Shown: one piece after another, positions 35,456-46,738 of the stretch | Layout: every line of letters begins with the position of its first letter | Numbering within the stretch: position 1 is the first letter of the stretch | NCBI RefSeq assembly: GCF_900094925.1 | Contig: NZ_FMAY01000010.1 | Location: forward strand, 23,876-87,875 | Origin: Kosakonia oryzendophytica | Lineage (GTDB): Bacteria; Pseudomonadota; Gammaproteobacteria; Enterobacterales; Enterobacteriaceae | DNA: 64,000 bases | Direction of reading: 5' to 3' | The notes under the pieces: generated by a model | Seen by the model: only the letters and a program-made list of their open reading frames with translations | What the model was told of the DNA's origin: nothing | The model's database searches: none | Made by a program: the position numbers and the translations under genes

Positions 35456-36136
35456 TTAAATAATCTGCCGTACTTCGTCGAGGGTGGTAGTACCGTAGGT
35501 ACCCAAATCTAATGTGCTCCCGTTACTATTGCGGGTCACACCTTGCACCAGCGCAAACTGCAGAGGTTGAGCAACCAACTGCGTTGAGCCTGAGCTGGCA
35601 GCGATAGAGACTTTATAAGAGCCATCTGGCGCTGCTGTACCATCAGAAAGTTTGCCGTCCCAGCTAAAGGTATGGACGCCCGCTTTCAGCGCGCCAATAT
35701 CAATGGTGCGCACGACTGTGCCGTCTGCACTGGTCACCGTCGCGGTCACTTTGTCGGCAGCCTGAGTCAGCTCAACACCAAATGGCGTAGAGGTCTCTTT
35801 GCCCACAAGGATGGTTTGTCCTGGGATCATGACACCGTGGCCAATCAGCGTCGTCGCCTGCATGGACTGGCTGTTATCAATCTGCCCGGAGATCGAGCCC
35901 AGTGTGGTATTCAGTTTTTCAATCCCGCTTACGGTACTGATCTGCGCAAGTTGCGTGGTCAGTTCATTGTTTTGCAGCGGGTTGGTCGGATCCTGGTTTT
36001 TCAACTGCGCGACCAGCAATGTCAGAAAGCTGCTCTGCAGGTCGGAAGCGCTGTTAGTCCCAGTGGTAGTTGTACCCTTCGTACTGGCTGCAGCGCCGGA
36101 GTTGGTCGGGTCATTAACTTTTACAGCGATAGACAT
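35456..36136 (-). CDS. flgD: Flagellar hook-capping protein FlgD
   Basis: 226 aa. The N-terminal export/capping segment (FLTLLVAQLKNQDPTNPLQNNELTTQLAQISTVSGIEKLN) precedes an Ig-like and Tudor-like C-terminal part (SWDGKLSDGTAAPDGSYKVSI). It caps the growing hook. Confidence 0.95.
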   Translation of the reverse strand: MSIAVKVNDPTNSGAAASTKGTTTTGTNSASDLQSSFLTLLVAQLKNQDPTNPLQNNELTTQLAQISTVSGIEKLNTTLGSISGQIDNSQSMQATTLIGHGVMIPGQTILVGKETSTPFGVELTQAADKVTATVTSADGTVVRTIDIGALKAGVHTFSWDGKLSDGTAAPDGSYKVSIAASSGSTQLVAQPLQFALVQGVTRNSNGSTLDLGTYGTTTLDEVRQII

Positions 36137-36150
36137 GCTGTGCGTCTCCT

Positions 36151-36555
36151 TTACTGGCCGAGGGTCAGGGTCTTGAGCATCATGCTCTTAACCGTATTCA
36201 GTACTTCAACGTTTGCCTGATAGCTGCGTGAAGCGGACATGGTGTTGACCATTTCCCCGACCACATCAACGTTCGGCATTTTGACGTAACCATTGGCGTC
36301 CGCCAGCGGGTTACCCGGCTGGTAAACCAGTTTGTCCGGCGCCTGGCTTTCAATAACATCCGCGACTTTTACACCGCCGGTCGCCTGACCTGGTGCGGCA
36401 TCAACCTGGAAAACGACCTGTTTGGCGCGATAGGGTTGACCGTCCGGCCCGGTAACGCTGTCGGCGTTGGCAAGGTTACTGGCCGCCACGTTCATACGTT
36501 TTGACTGCGCCGCCAGCGCCGAGCCAGCGACATCAAAAATATTCAGTAAAGCCAT
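36151..36555 (-). CDS. flgC: Flagellar proximal rod protein FlgC
   Basis: 134 aa. The rod-family signature [31 protein letters not shown] is near the N-terminus, and the C-terminal heptad pattern ends [20 protein letters not shown]. The start follows the flgB stop by 3 bp. Confidence 0.96.
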   Translation of the reverse strand: MALLNIFDVAGSALAAQSKRMNVAASNLANADSVTGPDGQPYRAKQVVFQVDAAPGQATGGVKVADVIESQAPDKLVYQPGNPLADANGYVKMPNVDVVGEMVNTMSASRSYQANVEVLNTVKSMMLKTLTLGQ

Positions 36556-36558
36556 CTA

Positions 36559-36975
36559 TCAATTCCCCCCTTGCAGAACACTCATCATGCTTTTGATCTG
36601 CCCGCCCAGTACCGTTAAACCGGTCTGGTATTTCACGCTGTTGTCCGCGAACTGCGTACGCTCACGATCCATATCCACGGTGTTGCCATCCAGAGAGGGC
36701 TGATCCGGGATGCGATACAGCAGATCGGCAGACGGCGGGGTCATTGCTTGCGCAGGAATATGACGGGAAGAGGTCAGCGCCAATGAAACACCACTCTCTT
36801 CAGCACGACCGCGCTCCATGACTTTTTTCAGTTCACTGGCGAAATCAATATCGCGCGCCTGGTACCCCGGGGTATCGGCGTTGGCAATGTTTGCCGACAG
36901 GATTTCCTGGCGCTGGGCGCTCAGGTTCAGCGCTTCTTGCTGAAAACGCAGTGCGGCATCAAGTTTATCGAGCAT
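36559..36975 (-). CDS. flgB: Flagellar proximal rod protein FlgB
   Basis: 138 aa, first gene of the flgBCDEFGHIJ operon. Rod signature [31 protein letters not shown]. The C-terminus [30 protein letters not shown] is conserved. It is divergent from flgA, with a FlhDC-like site in the gap. Confidence 0.96.
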   Translation of the reverse strand: MLDKLDAALRFQQEALNLSAQRQEILSANIANADTPGYQARDIDFASELKKVMERGRAEESGVSLALTSSRHIPAQAMTPPSADLLYRIPDQPSLDGNTVDMDRERTQFADNSVKYQTGLTVLGGQIKSMMSVLQGGN

Positions 36976-37034
36976 GGCTCCCCCACTGATGACAATTATT
37001 TAGCCAACAGCTTAAATCTCCTTACGCAAGCCTT

Positions 37035-37076
37035 ATCGTTGGAATAAGCGCAAAATGCGTCGCTATTTATTGCGTT
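37035..37076. promoter_or_regulatory. FlhDC-binding site in the flgA/flgB divergent promoter
   Basis: The minus strand carries AACGCAATAAATAGCG (37061–37076), an exact fit to the FlhD4C2 box AA(C/T)G(C/G)-N2–3-AAATA(A/G)CG. A weaker inverted partner ending GGAATAAGCG lies at 37035–37050, 10 bp away. The pair sits midway between flgA and flgB, as expected for class 2 activation of both. Confidence 0.72.
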
Positions 37077-37133
37077 GATAGATTTGCCATGCGGTTAAAA
37101 TCTCCTCATTCCATTAACAGGCAGGAGTCTGCG

Positions 37134-37793
37134 ATGATCACTCTGAAAGGCTGTGTGGCTGCGGCCTTACTGTTATTAAGCCCGCTAACGCAGGCGGCCG
37201 ACTTACAGGCGCAACTCACCGCTTTTTTTGCTCAACGTCTTGCTGGATTTAGTGATGAGGTAGTGGTAAATATACGCACCCCGGAAAATCAGCGTTCCAC
37301 CTGCGATCAGCCCGAGCTGAGCGTCATCGGAAATGCTAAACTGTGGGGTAATCTGAGTGTTCAGGCGAATTGCGCCGGCGCAAAGCGCTATTTGCAAGTG
37401 AACGTTCAGGCGACGGGTAACTATGTTGTGGCCGCACAAGCAGTCGCGCGCGGCAGCACGTTACAGCCGGGCAGCGTGAAATTAGCGCGCGGCCGTCTCG
37501 ATCAGTTACCGCCGAGAACGATGCTGGATATCACCCAGGCGCAGGATGCGGTAAGTTTGCGCGATCTCGCACCCGACCAACCGATACAACTGTCTATGCT
37601 GCGCCAGACATGGCGTATAAAAGCGGGACAGCGTGTGCAGGTTGTGGCGACAGGCGATGGCTTTAGTGTGAACGGCGAAGGTCTTGCTCTGAACAACGCA
37701 TCGGTGGCGCAAAACGCCCGTGTGCGCATGTCTTCAGGCCAGATTGTCAGCGGGATTGTGAACGCTGATGGGAATATTCTGATTAACCTATAA
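37134..37793 (+). CDS. flgA: Flagellar P-ring assembly chaperone FlgA
   Basis: 219 aa from ATG 37134, with a GCAGGAG ribosome site. The longer frame from 37089 is rejected because it would place 15 residues before a clean signal peptide (about 1–22, ending TQA). The C-terminal SAF domain contains LRDLAPDQPIQLSMLRQTW and ends VNADGNILINL. Periplasmic chaperone for FlgI. Confidence 0.95.
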   Translation: MITLKGCVAAALLLLSPLTQAADLQAQLTAFFAQRLAGFSDEVVVNIRTPENQRSTCDQPELSVIGNAKLWGNLSVQANCAGAKRYLQVNVQATGNYVVAAQAVARGSTLQPGSVKLARGRLDQLPPRTMLDITQAQDAVSLRDLAPDQPIQLSMLRQTWRIKAGQRVQVVATGDGFSVNGEGLALNNASVAQNARVRMSSGQIVSGIVNADGNILINL

Positions 37794-37799
37794 TCTTTT

Positions 37800-37826
37800 T
37801 AAAGAATTTGCGTCGGCTGCCGATAT
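37800..37826 (+). promoter_or_regulatory. Sigma-28 (FliA) promoter of flgMN
   Basis: TAAAGAAT, exactly 11 bp, then GCCGATAT; two or three mismatches to the FliA consensus. It begins 7 bp after flgA and lies about 60 bp upstream of flgM, allowing sigma-28 to induce its own anti-sigma factor. Confidence 0.82.
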
Positions 37827-37886
37827 ATAAGCAACGACTACAGATACAGGCCCCAAACGCCGGGGAACCTCAGTGAGGACTACACT

Positions 37887-38180
37887 ATGAGCATTGATCG
37901 GACATCGCCCCTCAAGCCGGTAAACACTGTACAACAGCGTGAAGCCAGCGAGGCCCAAACGCAAAAAACGCGTCTGGAAAAATCCGCGACGACGAACAGC
38001 ACCAACGTCACCATTAGCGGCGCTCAGGCTAAGCTGATGCAGGCAGGGGCAAATGACATCAATACAGAACGCGTCGAGCAACTGAAAACCGCGATCCGTA
38101 ATGGTGAACTGAAGATGGACACTGGCAAAATCGCCGATGCCCTGATTGACGAAGCGAAGAGTTACTTGCAGAGTAAATAA
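37887..38180 (+). CDS. flgM: Anti-sigma-28 factor FlgM
   Basis: 97 aa. The disordered N-terminal half ([19 protein letters not shown]) is needed for export through the hook, and the C-terminal half ([44 protein letters not shown]) folds on sigma-28. It holds FliA inactive until the hook is complete. It is 4 bp upstream of flgN. Confidence 0.97.
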   Translation: MSIDRTSPLKPVNTVQQREASEAQTQKTRLEKSATTNSTNVTISGAQAKLMQAGANDINTERVEQLKTAIRNGELKMDTGKIADALIDEAKSYLQSK

Positions 38181-38184
38181 CAGT

Positions 38185-38607
38185 ATGAACCGACTGTCAG
38201 ACATCCTTGATCAAATGACAGTTATCCTGAGCGCTCTCAAAGACGTGATGGATGCTGAGCAAAAACAGCTTTCCGTGGGCCACATTAATGGCAGCGCGTT
38301 ACAGCGTATTACGGAAGAAAAAAGCTCCTTGCTCGCAACTCTGGACTACCTTGAGCAACAACGCCGGGCGACGCAGAAAACGCAACATAGCGCAAATGAC
38401 GATATCGCCGTTCGCTGGCAAACCATTACTCAAAAGACGCAGCATCTGCGTGACCTGAACCAGCACAACGGATGGTTGCTGGAAGGGCAAATCGCGCGCA
38501 ATCAACAAGCGCTGGACGTTCTGAAACCGCATCAGGAACCCGGGCTTTACGGCGCGAATGGTTATACCTCTACCGCCAACCGTGGCGGAAAGAAAATCTC
38601 TATTTAG
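38185..38607 (+). CDS. flgN: Export chaperone FlgN
   Basis: 140 aa, largely helical; chaperone for FlgK and FlgL. The start at 38185 (MNRLSDILDQM) is chosen over an upstream in-frame ATG inside flgM. The C-terminus has LLEGQIARNQQALDVLKPHQEPGLYGANG. It is convergent with murJ. Confidence 0.95.
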   Translation: MNRLSDILDQMTVILSALKDVMDAEQKQLSVGHINGSALQRITEEKSSLLATLDYLEQQRRATQKTQHSANDDIAVRWQTITQKTQHLRDLNQHNGWLLEGQIARNQQALDVLKPHQEPGLYGANGYTSTANRGGKKISI

Positions 38608-38638
38608 ATCTGTTCAGGCAGTTAATATTCTGATTTTT

Positions 38639-38672
38639 AGCCAGGGGATCCGTCCCCTGGCTGCCTTTCTGT
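38639..38672 (+). terminator. Terminator between flgN and murJ
   Basis: Perfect 10-bp stem AGCCAGGGGA/TCCCCTGGCT with a TCCG loop, followed on the plus strand by a T-rich stretch. It lies between two convergent genes. Confidence 0.65.
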
Positions 38673-40265
<1,593 letters not shown>

Positions 40266-40315
40266 TTAGTCTACAGGGAAAAAGGCGAATTACTATCGCC
40301 AGATGTTACAGACGG

Positions 40316-41239
40316 TTATTCGCTCATCGCCTCGCGCCAGAGCTTTTCGACAATACGTTGCGCCAGAATCGCCTGCTCCCCGGCCGTTTCGGGAACTGTC
40401 TGATTTTGCACACATTCAATAAAATGACGTGCGCATCCGGCAAAGCCGCGCTGCTCCAGAGTACTTTGCCAGCCAGGAACCGGGCGGGCAATCACACCCT
40501 GCCCGCGCTCTTCACGCCACTCGCGCATATCCGTAATATCGAACAGCCCACCATCGGTAACAGCCTGAACCCACTCGCGCTGGCTCCCCGCACGGCGATG
40601 CATACTGGTGGTGATTTGCAGATGTTCAACGCTGAAATGGTGTTCAGCGTAGACCATAGCACCGTCATCATTGGTCAGCAGCGTACCGCTTTTCAATTGC
40701 GCTGCGCCCCCGGCCAGCCACAGTGCGGTGTCCACCACATGCAGATAATCATCAAGTAAAGTGAAACGTAAGTCGTGCGGCCCGACGCTGTCGCTACGGT
40801 GTTTATCCATACGTAACGAGGCAGCCTGCGGCATGTGCTGCTTCAATTCCCGGTACAACGGCGAAAAGCGACGATTAAAACCCACCATCAGTGTCAGCTT
40901 CTTCCGGGCAGCCAGCTCAACCAGCCGTTCCGCATCCTGTAAATTTTCCGCCAACGGCTTATCCACACAGACATGTACGCCAAGATTGAGCAACTCGCTG
41001 ACCACAGCATAATGCGACGAGGTGGCGGTATGAACAAAAACGGCATCACACTGCGCCGCCAGGCTGGCGAGCGAATCCGCATACGGAAGACGCCAGGTTG
41101 CACATATGCGTTCGGCTTTCTCCCGGGTAGGTGACCAGGCTGCCACCAGCGTCCAGTCCGTCGCAGCCCCCAATACCGGTAGCCAGGCTTTTTGTGCGAT
41201 ACCGCCCAAACCTACAACACCAATACGTAATGTCGCCAC
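40316..41239 (-). CDS. yceM: Gfo/Idh/MocA-family oxidoreductase YceM
   Basis: 307 aa. The N-terminal Rossmann domain begins GVVGLGGIAQKAWLPVL (nucleotide-binding glycines), and the MocA motif VCVDKPLAENLQDAERLVELA is at about residue 92. The substrate is unknown; it is also named mviM from linkage to murJ in Salmonella. It starts 2 bp after yceH. Confidence 0.92.
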   Translation of the reverse strand: MATLRIGVVGLGGIAQKAWLPVLGAATDWTLVAAWSPTREKAERICATWRLPYADSLASLAAQCDAVFVHTATSSHYAVVSELLNLGVHVCVDKPLAENLQDAERLVELAARKKLTLMVGFNRRFSPLYRELKQHMPQAASLRMDKHRSDSVGPHDLRFTLLDDYLHVVDTALWLAGGAAQLKSGTLLTNDDGAMVYAEHHFSVEHLQITTSMHRRAGSQREWVQAVTDGGLFDITDMREWREERGQGVIARPVPGWQSTLEQRGFAGCARHFIECVQNQTVPETAGEQAILAQRIVEKLWREAMSE

Positions 41240-41241
41240 GG

Positions 41242-41889
41242 TTAATCCCCCAAATGTGCGAGAAGCGAATGCAGACGCTGTTTCAACTCAGCCACTTCGT
41301 CTTCCAACGCTTCAACGCGCGCCAACAGTGAGTCCGCGGCTGGGCCCTCTGCGTCATCAACGCCAGCCAGCACCGGCACATCGCCGCTGAACAGATGCAT
41401 AAAACGACTTTCACGCTTACCCGGCTCCCGGGGCAGGCGCACAACAAACGGACCATCTTCCCGCGTCGCAAGATGCTCGAGGGTTCTTTCCACTTCCGCC
41501 ATGTCGGTAAATTGATGCATACGTTCAGCACGCCCACGTAACTCGCCTGGAGTTTGCGGCCCACGCAGCAACAGCGTGGTGATCAGCGCCACTTCGGCAG
41601 ACGTGAGTTTCAGATCGCCAAATTCAGAGTTGCAGAAGCGTTGCTCATATTTGGTCACCCGATTGCCAAAACCGCTGACAGTACGCAGATAATGACGTTT
41701 TACCAGCGCATCAAGTATGTCCTGAACGTCGTGTTCACCGAGGTTCATCACCGGTTCGCGGTTGGTTTTCTGATTACAGGCCGTGACCACCCCGTTAATA
41801 GAAAGCGGATATTGTTCTGGCGTCGTCACCTGTTTTTCCAGCAGGCAACCAATGACCCGCGCTTCCACGGCGCTCAATTGATACTTCAT
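41242..41889 (-). CDS. yceH: YceH (DUF480) winged-helix protein
   Basis: 215 aa. Two winged-helix-like repeats (about 10–80, [23 protein letters not shown]; and about 95–170) followed by a C-terminal coiled-coil ([22 protein letters not shown]). Function is not known. It lies between rimJ and yceM. Confidence 0.92.
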   Translation of the reverse strand: MKYQLSAVEARVIGCLLEKQVTTPEQYPLSINGVVTACNQKTNREPVMNLGEHDVQDILDALVKRHYLRTVSGFGNRVTKYEQRFCNSEFGDLKLTSAEVALITTLLLRGPQTPGELRGRAERMHQFTDMAEVERTLEHLATREDGPFVVRLPREPGKRESRFMHLFSGDVPVLAGVDDAEGPAADSLLARVEALEDEVAELKQRLHSLLAHLGD

Positions 41890-41898
41890 CTTTGCTCC

Positions 41899-42483
41899 TT
41901 AACGACCCGGGGTCCATTCCTGTGTGGTTAATGCTGTTAATACGTGATCGCGCCATTGCCCGTCGATTAACAGATACGATTTGGCGTACCCCTCTTTTTC
42001 AAAGCCGAGTCTCGCCAGGAGATCACCGCTGCGTTTATTGTGCGGCATATAGTTTGCCATTATGCGGTGCATATGTTGCGTACGTTGCATATAGCGGATC
42101 GCGGTGGTCAAAGCCTCAAACATTAACCCTTGTCCTTGCCACTTTTGGCCGATGGAGTAACCCAAATAGCAGGCATGGAATGAGCCGCGGACCACATTAG
42201 AAAAATTCGCCACACCAATGATTTCTTTCTCTTCCGGATCGAGCAACGCGAAATAGAACGCCGTACCCTGTTTATGGAATTCATTGATCATGCCGAGACG
42301 TGCCTGCCAGCCGGAAGGATAACAATGGCTTTCGTCGCGCACGGGCTCCCAGGGTTTTAAGAATTGGCGATTTTCAGCGTAATAATCCGCCAGCCGCCAG
42401 GCGTCGCGGTCGTGGACGAGGCGCACCACCAATCTGTCCGTTACTAAGCGTACTTTCGGCACGTTACTGCGATAGCCAAACAT
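41899..42483 (-). CDS. rimJ: Ribosomal protein S5 alanine N-acetyltransferase RimJ
   Basis: 194-aa GNAT acetyltransferase modifying the N-terminus of ribosomal protein uS5. The acetyl-CoA binding region reads [25 protein letters not shown] (about residue 110–135). It starts at 42483 and is divergent from mdtH. Confidence 0.95.
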   Translation of the reverse strand: MFGYRSNVPKVRLVTDRLVVRLVHDRDAWRLADYYAENRQFLKPWEPVRDESHCYPSGWQARLGMINEFHKQGTAFYFALLDPEEKEIIGVANFSNVVRGSFHACYLGYSIGQKWQGQGLMFEALTTAIRYMQRTQHMHRIMANYMPHNKRSGDLLARLGFEKEGYAKSYLLIDGQWRDHVLTALTTQEWTPGR

Positions 42484-42720
42484 GCATTACCACTCCTTCC
42501 GTTTCACGACTTTTTTAACCCCTTCCCTTTACTATACATTTGCATAGCTGCTCAGGGAAAACAGCAACATGGCATTTTCTGCGTCAAGCGCCATTTTCGA
42601 TGAAAACTCTCAATCAAAGACTGATTTTGATAAAAAAATATTGTCACCATCAATATGGGAAAAGCAGTAGCGAAACCGCAAAATAAGATTGTCTTATCTT
42701 TCTGATTTCCCGGAGGGGAA

Positions 42721-43929
42721 ATGGCGCGCATATCGCAGGCAAGGAGCCTGGGTAAATACTTCCTGCTTGTCGATAATATGCTGGTCGTCCTTGGCTTTTT
42801 TGTCGTTTTTCCCCTGATTTCCATTCGCTTTGTCGATCAACTGGGCTGGGCTGCTCTCATGGTCGGTATTGCCCTCGGTTTGCGTCAGTTTATTCAACAA
42901 GGACTGGGGATTTTCGGTGGCGCCATTGCCGACCGTTTCGGGGCAAAACCGTTGATTGTCACCGGCATGCTGATGCGCGCAGGTGGCTTCATTGCCATGG
43001 GCGTTGCGCATGAACCCTGGGTGTTGTGGCTCTCCTGCTTGCTCTCCGGGCTTGGTGGCACACTGTTCGACCCACCGCGGTCAGCGCTGGTGGTCAAACT
43101 GGTGCGGCCACACCAGCGTAGCCGCTTTTTCTCTCTGTTGATGATGCAGGATAGCGCCGGCGCGGTTGTCGGCGCTTTGCTCGGCAGTTGGCTGTTACAA
43201 TACGATTTTCGTCTCGTCTGCGCCGTGGGCGCGTTAATGTTTGTTCTTTGCGCCGCGTTTAACGCCTGGTTACTGCCCGCGTGGAAATTATCGACTGTGA
43301 AAGCCCCTGTGCGCGAAGGGCTTGGCCGGGTACTGCATGATAAACGCTTTGTGACCTATGTTCTGACGTTGACCGGCTATTACATGCTCGCGGTACAGGT
43401 AATGTTAATGCTGCCAATTATGGTTAACGACATTGCTGGTTCGCCGGCAGCGGTGAAATGGATGTATGCCATTGAGGCCTGCCTGTCGTTGACTCTGCTC
43501 TATCCGATTGCACGCTGGAGCGAGAAACGCTTTCGTCTGGAACACCGCCTGATGTTCGGGTTGCTGGTGATGTCGTTTAGTCTGCTGCCGGTAGGTATGG
43601 TGGGCTCATTACAGCAATTGTTCACGCTGATTTGCACGTTCTATATCGGGTCGATTATTGCCGAACCTGCACGTGAAACGCTGGGTGCACAACTGGCGGA
43701 TGCCCGTGCGCGAGGAAGCTATATGGGGTTCAGTCGCTTAGGATTGGCGTTTGGCGGTGCGCTGGGTTACGCCGGTGGCGGATGGTTGTTTGATGCCGGA
43801 AAAGTCTTTAATCAACCGGAACTCCCCTGGATGATGCTGGGGTTGATAGGCCTTATCACCTTCTTTGCACTGCTGTGGCAATTTGGTCTTAAACGTCTGC
43901 AACAACGGATGCTGGAACCGGGTGCTTGA
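42721..43929 (+). CDS. mdtH: MFS multidrug transporter MdtH
   Basis: 402 aa, 12 membrane segments. N-terminal region [31 protein letters not shown] and the MFS loop [16 protein letters not shown] are as in E. coli MdtH. The strong ribosome site CGGAGGGG lies just upstream of the ATG. In E. coli grxB follows; here the next gene is yceB. Confidence 0.94.
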   Translation: MARISQARSLGKYFLLVDNMLVVLGFFVVFPLISIRFVDQLGWAALMVGIALGLRQFIQQGLGIFGGAIADRFGAKPLIVTGMLMRAGGFIAMGVAHEPWVLWLSCLLSGLGGTLFDPPRSALVVKLVRPHQRSRFFSLLMMQDSAGAVVGALLGSWLLQYDFRLVCAVGALMFVLCAAFNAWLLPAWKLSTVKAPVREGLGRVLHDKRFVTYVLTLTGYYMLAVQVMLMLPIMVNDIAGSPAAVKWMYAIEACLSLTLLYPIARWSEKRFRLEHRLMFGLLVMSFSLLPVGMVGSLQQLFTLICTFYIGSIIAEPARETLGAQLADARARGSYMGFSRLGLAFGGALGYAGGGWLFDAGKVFNQPELPWMMLGLIGLITFFALLWQFGLKRLQQRMLEPGA

Positions 43930-43940
43930 TTATTCTGCCA

Positions 43941-43960
43941 GCGGAAGCCCCCGCTTCCGC
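43941..43960. repeat. Hairpin after mdtH
   Basis: Perfect 8-bp stem GCGGAAGC/GCTTCCGC with a CCCC loop, 11 bp after the mdtH stop. There is no immediate T tract. It occupies the site where grxB is found in E. coli, and is either a weak terminator or the residue of a rearrangement. Confidence 0.5.
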
Positions 43961-44052
43961 CAGTGCATTCAGCTTTTTCCGCTGGTCTTTGCGCAGCGTG
44001 TCACGCATGCTACTGTCCAGGACTGAAGCATCCGGACCACGTTGAGGAACAC

Positions 44053-44613
44053 ATGAGAAAAATCATTTTTGCCGCGGTGTTGATATTGAGCGGCGTGCTG
44101 GTGGGCTGTAACCAACTGACCCAATATTCCATCAGCGAACAGGAGATCAATCAGGCGCTGCAAAAACGCAACAATTTCGCTAAAGATATCGGCGTTCCTG
44201 GTGTCGCGGATGCACACATTGTGCTGAACAACCTGACCAGCGCAATTGGTCGCGAAGAGCCGAATAAAGTGACGCTGACCGGCGATGCGAATCTGGACAT
44301 GACCTCCCTCTTTGGCAACCAAAAAGCGGTAATCAAGTTGAAAATGAAAGCGCTGCCGGTTTTTGATAAAGAGAAAGGCGCAATCTACCTGCAGGAAATG
44401 GAAGTGGTCGACGCGACAGTCACGCCAGAGAAGATGCAAACCGTTCTGCAGACGCTGTTACCTTATCTTAATCAGTCTTTGCGCAGCTATTTTAATCAGC
44501 GCCCGACCTATGTGCTAAAAGAAGACAACAGCAAAGGCGAAGCGTTGGCGAAGAAATTCGCCAAAGGCATCGAAGTGAAACCTGGCGAGATTATCATCCC
44601 CTTCACTGACTGA
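44053..44613 (+). CDS. yceB: YceB lipoprotein (DUF1439)
   Basis: 186 aa. Signal peptide with lipobox LVGC (Cys at about 19). The ATG at 44053 has a GAGGAA ribosome site; the frame extends upstream to 43963, but that would add 30 residues before the signal peptide. Predicted periplasm-facing lipid-binding fold; role unknown. Confidence 0.92.
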   Translation: MRKIIFAAVLILSGVLVGCNQLTQYSISEQEINQALQKRNNFAKDIGVPGVADAHIVLNNLTSAIGREEPNKVTLTGDANLDMTSLFGNQKAVIKLKMKALPVFDKEKGAIYLQEMEVVDATVTPEKMQTVLQTLLPYLNQSLRSYFNQRPTYVLKEDNSKGEALAKKFAKGIEVKPGEIIIPFTD

Positions 44614-44620
44614 ATACTGA

Positions 44621-44643
44621 GGGCGCAAATGCGCCCTTTTTTT
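44621..44643 (+). terminator. Terminator of yceB
   Basis: Stem GGGCGC/GCGCCC with an AAAT loop followed by seven T residues, 7 bp after the yceB stop and just upstream of the pyrC operator. Confidence 0.88.
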
Positions 44644-44659
44644 CAGGAAAAAGATGCAA

Positions 44660-44675
44660 ACGAAAACGTTTCCGC
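44660..44675 (+). promoter_or_regulatory. PurR operator of pyrC
   Basis: ACGAAAACGTTTCCGC fits the 16-bp PurR palindrome (ACGCAAACGTTTGCGT) with three mismatches, at the position of the known E. coli pyrC operator. It implies repression by purines. Confidence 0.75.
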
Positions 44676-44688
44676 ATATCCTTAGTGC

Positions 44689-44719
44689 CCGGCAAAAACA
44701 ACTGATCCTCACCAGCCGG
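44689..44719 (+). promoter_or_regulatory. pyrC leader hairpin over the ribosome site
   Basis: CCGGC (44689–44693) can pair with GCCGG (44715–44719), masking the GGAG ribosome site before the pyrC ATG. In E. coli, start-site switching driven by CTP/GTP levels includes or excludes the first strand of this hairpin; the layout here supports the same control. Confidence 0.5.
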
Positions 44720-44728
44720 AGCATTCCA

Positions 44729-45772
44729 ATGACACAACCCCAGGTTTTGAAAATCCGCCGTCCTGACGACTGGCACGTCCATTTACGTGATGGCGATATG
44801 CTGAAAACCGTCGTGCCGTGGACCAGCGAAACTTACGCCCGCGCCATTGTGATGCCCAATCTGGTTCCCCCCGTGACCACCGTGGACGCAGCCCGTGCTT
44901 ATCGTCAGCGCATTCTTGATGCCGTCCCCGCCGGGCAGAATTTCACGCCGTTGATGACCTGCTATCTGACCGATAGCCTGGAGGCCGACGAAGTCGAGCG
45001 CGGTTTTAGCGAGAATGTCTTCACAGCGGCAAAACTCTATCCGGCAAACGCCACCACCAACTCCAGCCATGGCGTCACCCGTATTGATGCAATCATGCCG
45101 GTACTGGAACGCATGGAAAAACTGGGAATGCCGCTGTTAGTACATGGCGAAGTGACACAGGCAGAGATCGATATCTTCGATCGCGAAGCACGGTTTATTG
45201 AAACCGTGATGGAACCGCTGCGTAAACGCCTGCCCGGCCTGAAAGTGGTGTTCGAACACATCACCACTAAAGACGCCGCTGATTATGTCCGCGAAGGCAA
45301 CGAACGTCTGGCAGCGACGATCACCCCTCAGCATTTGATGTTTAACCGTAACCACATGTTAGTTGGTGGCGTGCGCCCACATCTCTATTGCCTGCCTATC
45401 CTCAAACGCAATGTTCACCAACAGGCTTTGCGAGAGCTGGTTGCCAGTGGGTTTGAACGCGCGTTTCTGGGCACCGACTCTGCGCCACATGCCCGTCATC
45501 GTAAAGAGGCCAGCTGTGGCTGCGCGGGTTGTTTCAATGCACCGACTGCGTTGGGCAGCTATGCGACGGTATTTGAAGAGATGAACGCATTGCCGCATCT
45601 TGAAGCGTTTACATCGCTGAATGGTCCGCGTTTCTATGGTCTGCCGGTCAACGAAACCTTTATCGAATTGGTGCGCGAGGAGCATGTTGTGCCAGAGACG
45701 ATTGCCCTATCGGACGATTCACTGGTGCCCTTCCTTGCCGGTGAAACGGTACGCTGGCGCGTTAAACGTTAA
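44729..45772 (+). CDS. pyrC: Dihydroorotase PyrC
   Basis: Third step of pyrimidine synthesis. It is 347 aa from ATG 44729 ([22 protein letters not shown]); the frame extends upstream to 44654 but overlaps the operator. Zinc ligands: HVH (about 16–18), carboxylated lysine in [13 protein letters not shown] (about 102), the VHGE and FEHITT histidines, and catalytic Asp in [11 protein letters not shown] (about 250). Confidence 0.97.
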   Translation: MTQPQVLKIRRPDDWHVHLRDGDMLKTVVPWTSETYARAIVMPNLVPPVTTVDAARAYRQRILDAVPAGQNFTPLMTCYLTDSLEADEVERGFSENVFTAAKLYPANATTNSSHGVTRIDAIMPVLERMEKLGMPLLVHGEVTQAEIDIFDREARFIETVMEPLRKRLPGLKVVFEHITTKDAADYVREGNERLAATITPQHLMFNRNHMLVGGVRPHLYCLPILKRNVHQQALRELVASGFERAFLGTDSAPHARHRKEASCGCAGCFNAPTALGSYATVFEEMNALPHLEAFTSLNGPRFYGLPVNETFIELVREEHVVPETIALSDDSLVPFLAGETVRWRVKR

Positions 45773-45808
45773 AAATTTCACCCCCCTGTTGTAATAAGCA
45801 TGAATTAA

Positions 45809-45824
45809 CTGTATAAATATACAG
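45809..45824 (+). promoter_or_regulatory. LexA operator (SOS box) of dinI
   Basis: CTGTATAAATATACAG, a perfect CTGT-N8-ACAG SOS box, extended by two more symmetric bases on each side. It lies 22 bp upstream of the dinI ATG. Confidence 0.93.
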
Positions 45825-45845
45825 TTAATAACGCAGGGGGCTATT

Positions 45846-46091
45846 ATGCGCATTGAAGTGACGATTGCCAAAACCACATCCTTACCGCCTGGCGCCATTG
45901 ATGCGCTGGCGGGTGAATTATCCCGTCGTTTGAATAATTATTACCCCGATCGTGAAAACAAAATCACGGTTCGTTATGCCGCCGCGAACAATTTGTCCGT
46001 GCTCGGTGGTGCAAAAGAAGATAAAGATCGCATAAGTGAAATTTTACAGGAAACCTGGGAAAGCGCTGACGATTGGTTTATCACCGAATAA
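45846..46091 (+). CDS. dinI: DNA damage-inducible protein DinI
   Basis: 81-aa modulator of RecA filaments in the SOS response. MRIEVTIAKTTSLPPGAIDALAGELSRRL at the N-terminus; the C-terminal helix is strongly acidic and ends WESADDWFITE. Directly controlled by the LexA box upstream. Confidence 0.96.
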   Translation: MRIEVTIAKTTSLPPGAIDALAGELSRRLNNYYPDRENKITVRYAAANNLSVLGGAKEDKDRISEILQETWESADDWFITE

Positions 46092-46115
46092 TTTCTCTTT
46101 AAGTTTGTTCTTATT

Positions 46116-46137
46116 GCCGGGTCGCCCCGGCTTTTTT
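46116..46137 (+). terminator. Terminator of dinI
   Basis: Stem GCCGGG/CCCGGC with a TCGC loop and a six-T run, 25 bp after the stop. Confidence 0.85.
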
Positions 46138-46366
46138 GTTTCTTTGCTAAGCGTGTTAATGACATTGTCGGCAAGTAATAAAATAAGTGATTAAGATCCC
46201 GCTCTGTTATTCGAACAAACGCAATCAGCGTAAAAAAGATGTTGCAGAGTGTTTATTCATTCGATCTATCCCCTCAGTTGTTGGTATACTAAAAAGGCTT
46301 CAAAAAAAACACGCATTGAACCTCGAAAGTCGTCGTCTAATTAAACACGCTAAAATGGGGGTTATG

Positions 46367-46621
46367 ATGGTAAAGAATAATGAAGTCATCCAGACCCATC
46401 CGCTGGTCGGATGGGACATCAGCACCGTGGATAGCTATGATGCCCTGATGCTCCGGCTGCACTACCAGACCCCAAACCAAGCCGCACAGGAAGAGACCGA
46501 AGTCGGTCAGACGTTGTGGCTAACGACGGATGTCGCCCGCCAGTTTATTTCGATCCTTGAAGCGGGCATTGCCAAGATTGAATCTGGCGATTACCAGGAA
46601 AATGAGTACCGCAGACATTAG
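46367..46621 (+). CDS. bssS: Biofilm regulator BssS
   Basis: 84 aa, nearly identical to E. coli BssS (MVKNNEVIQTHPLVGWDISTVDSYDALMLRLHYQTPN). The start is ATG 46367, or 46364 one codon earlier; the in-frame upstream extension to 46187 is not homologous to anything I know. Associated with biofilm and signalling; mechanism unknown. Confidence 0.93.
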   Translation: MVKNNEVIQTHPLVGWDISTVDSYDALMLRLHYQTPNQAAQEETEVGQTLWLTTDVARQFISILEAGIAKIESGDYQENEYRRH

Positions 46622-46645
46622 TCATAATGCCTCTCAGCCACTCAA

Positions 46646-46670
46646 AAGGCACCCGGTGGGTGCCTTATTT
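46646..46670 (+). terminator. Terminator of bssS
   Basis: Perfect 9-bp stem AAGGCACCC/GGGTGCCTT with a 3-nt loop, then the T-rich ATTTATTT. Confidence 0.72.
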
Positions 46671-46738
46671 ATTTCCGTTCTTGTATAACGCCCCCATGTT
46701 ATTTACCCTCCTGAAAAAGCATTCACCTGGAGGACATC

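Noticed and set aside
43963..44052. N-terminal extension of yceB
   Set aside because: Would put 30 unrelated residues in front of a good lipoprotein signal peptide; the ATG at 44053 has a proper ribosome site.
46187..46366. 60-codon N-terminal extension of bssS
   Set aside because: Known BssS begins at about 46367; the upstream residues look like translated spacer.
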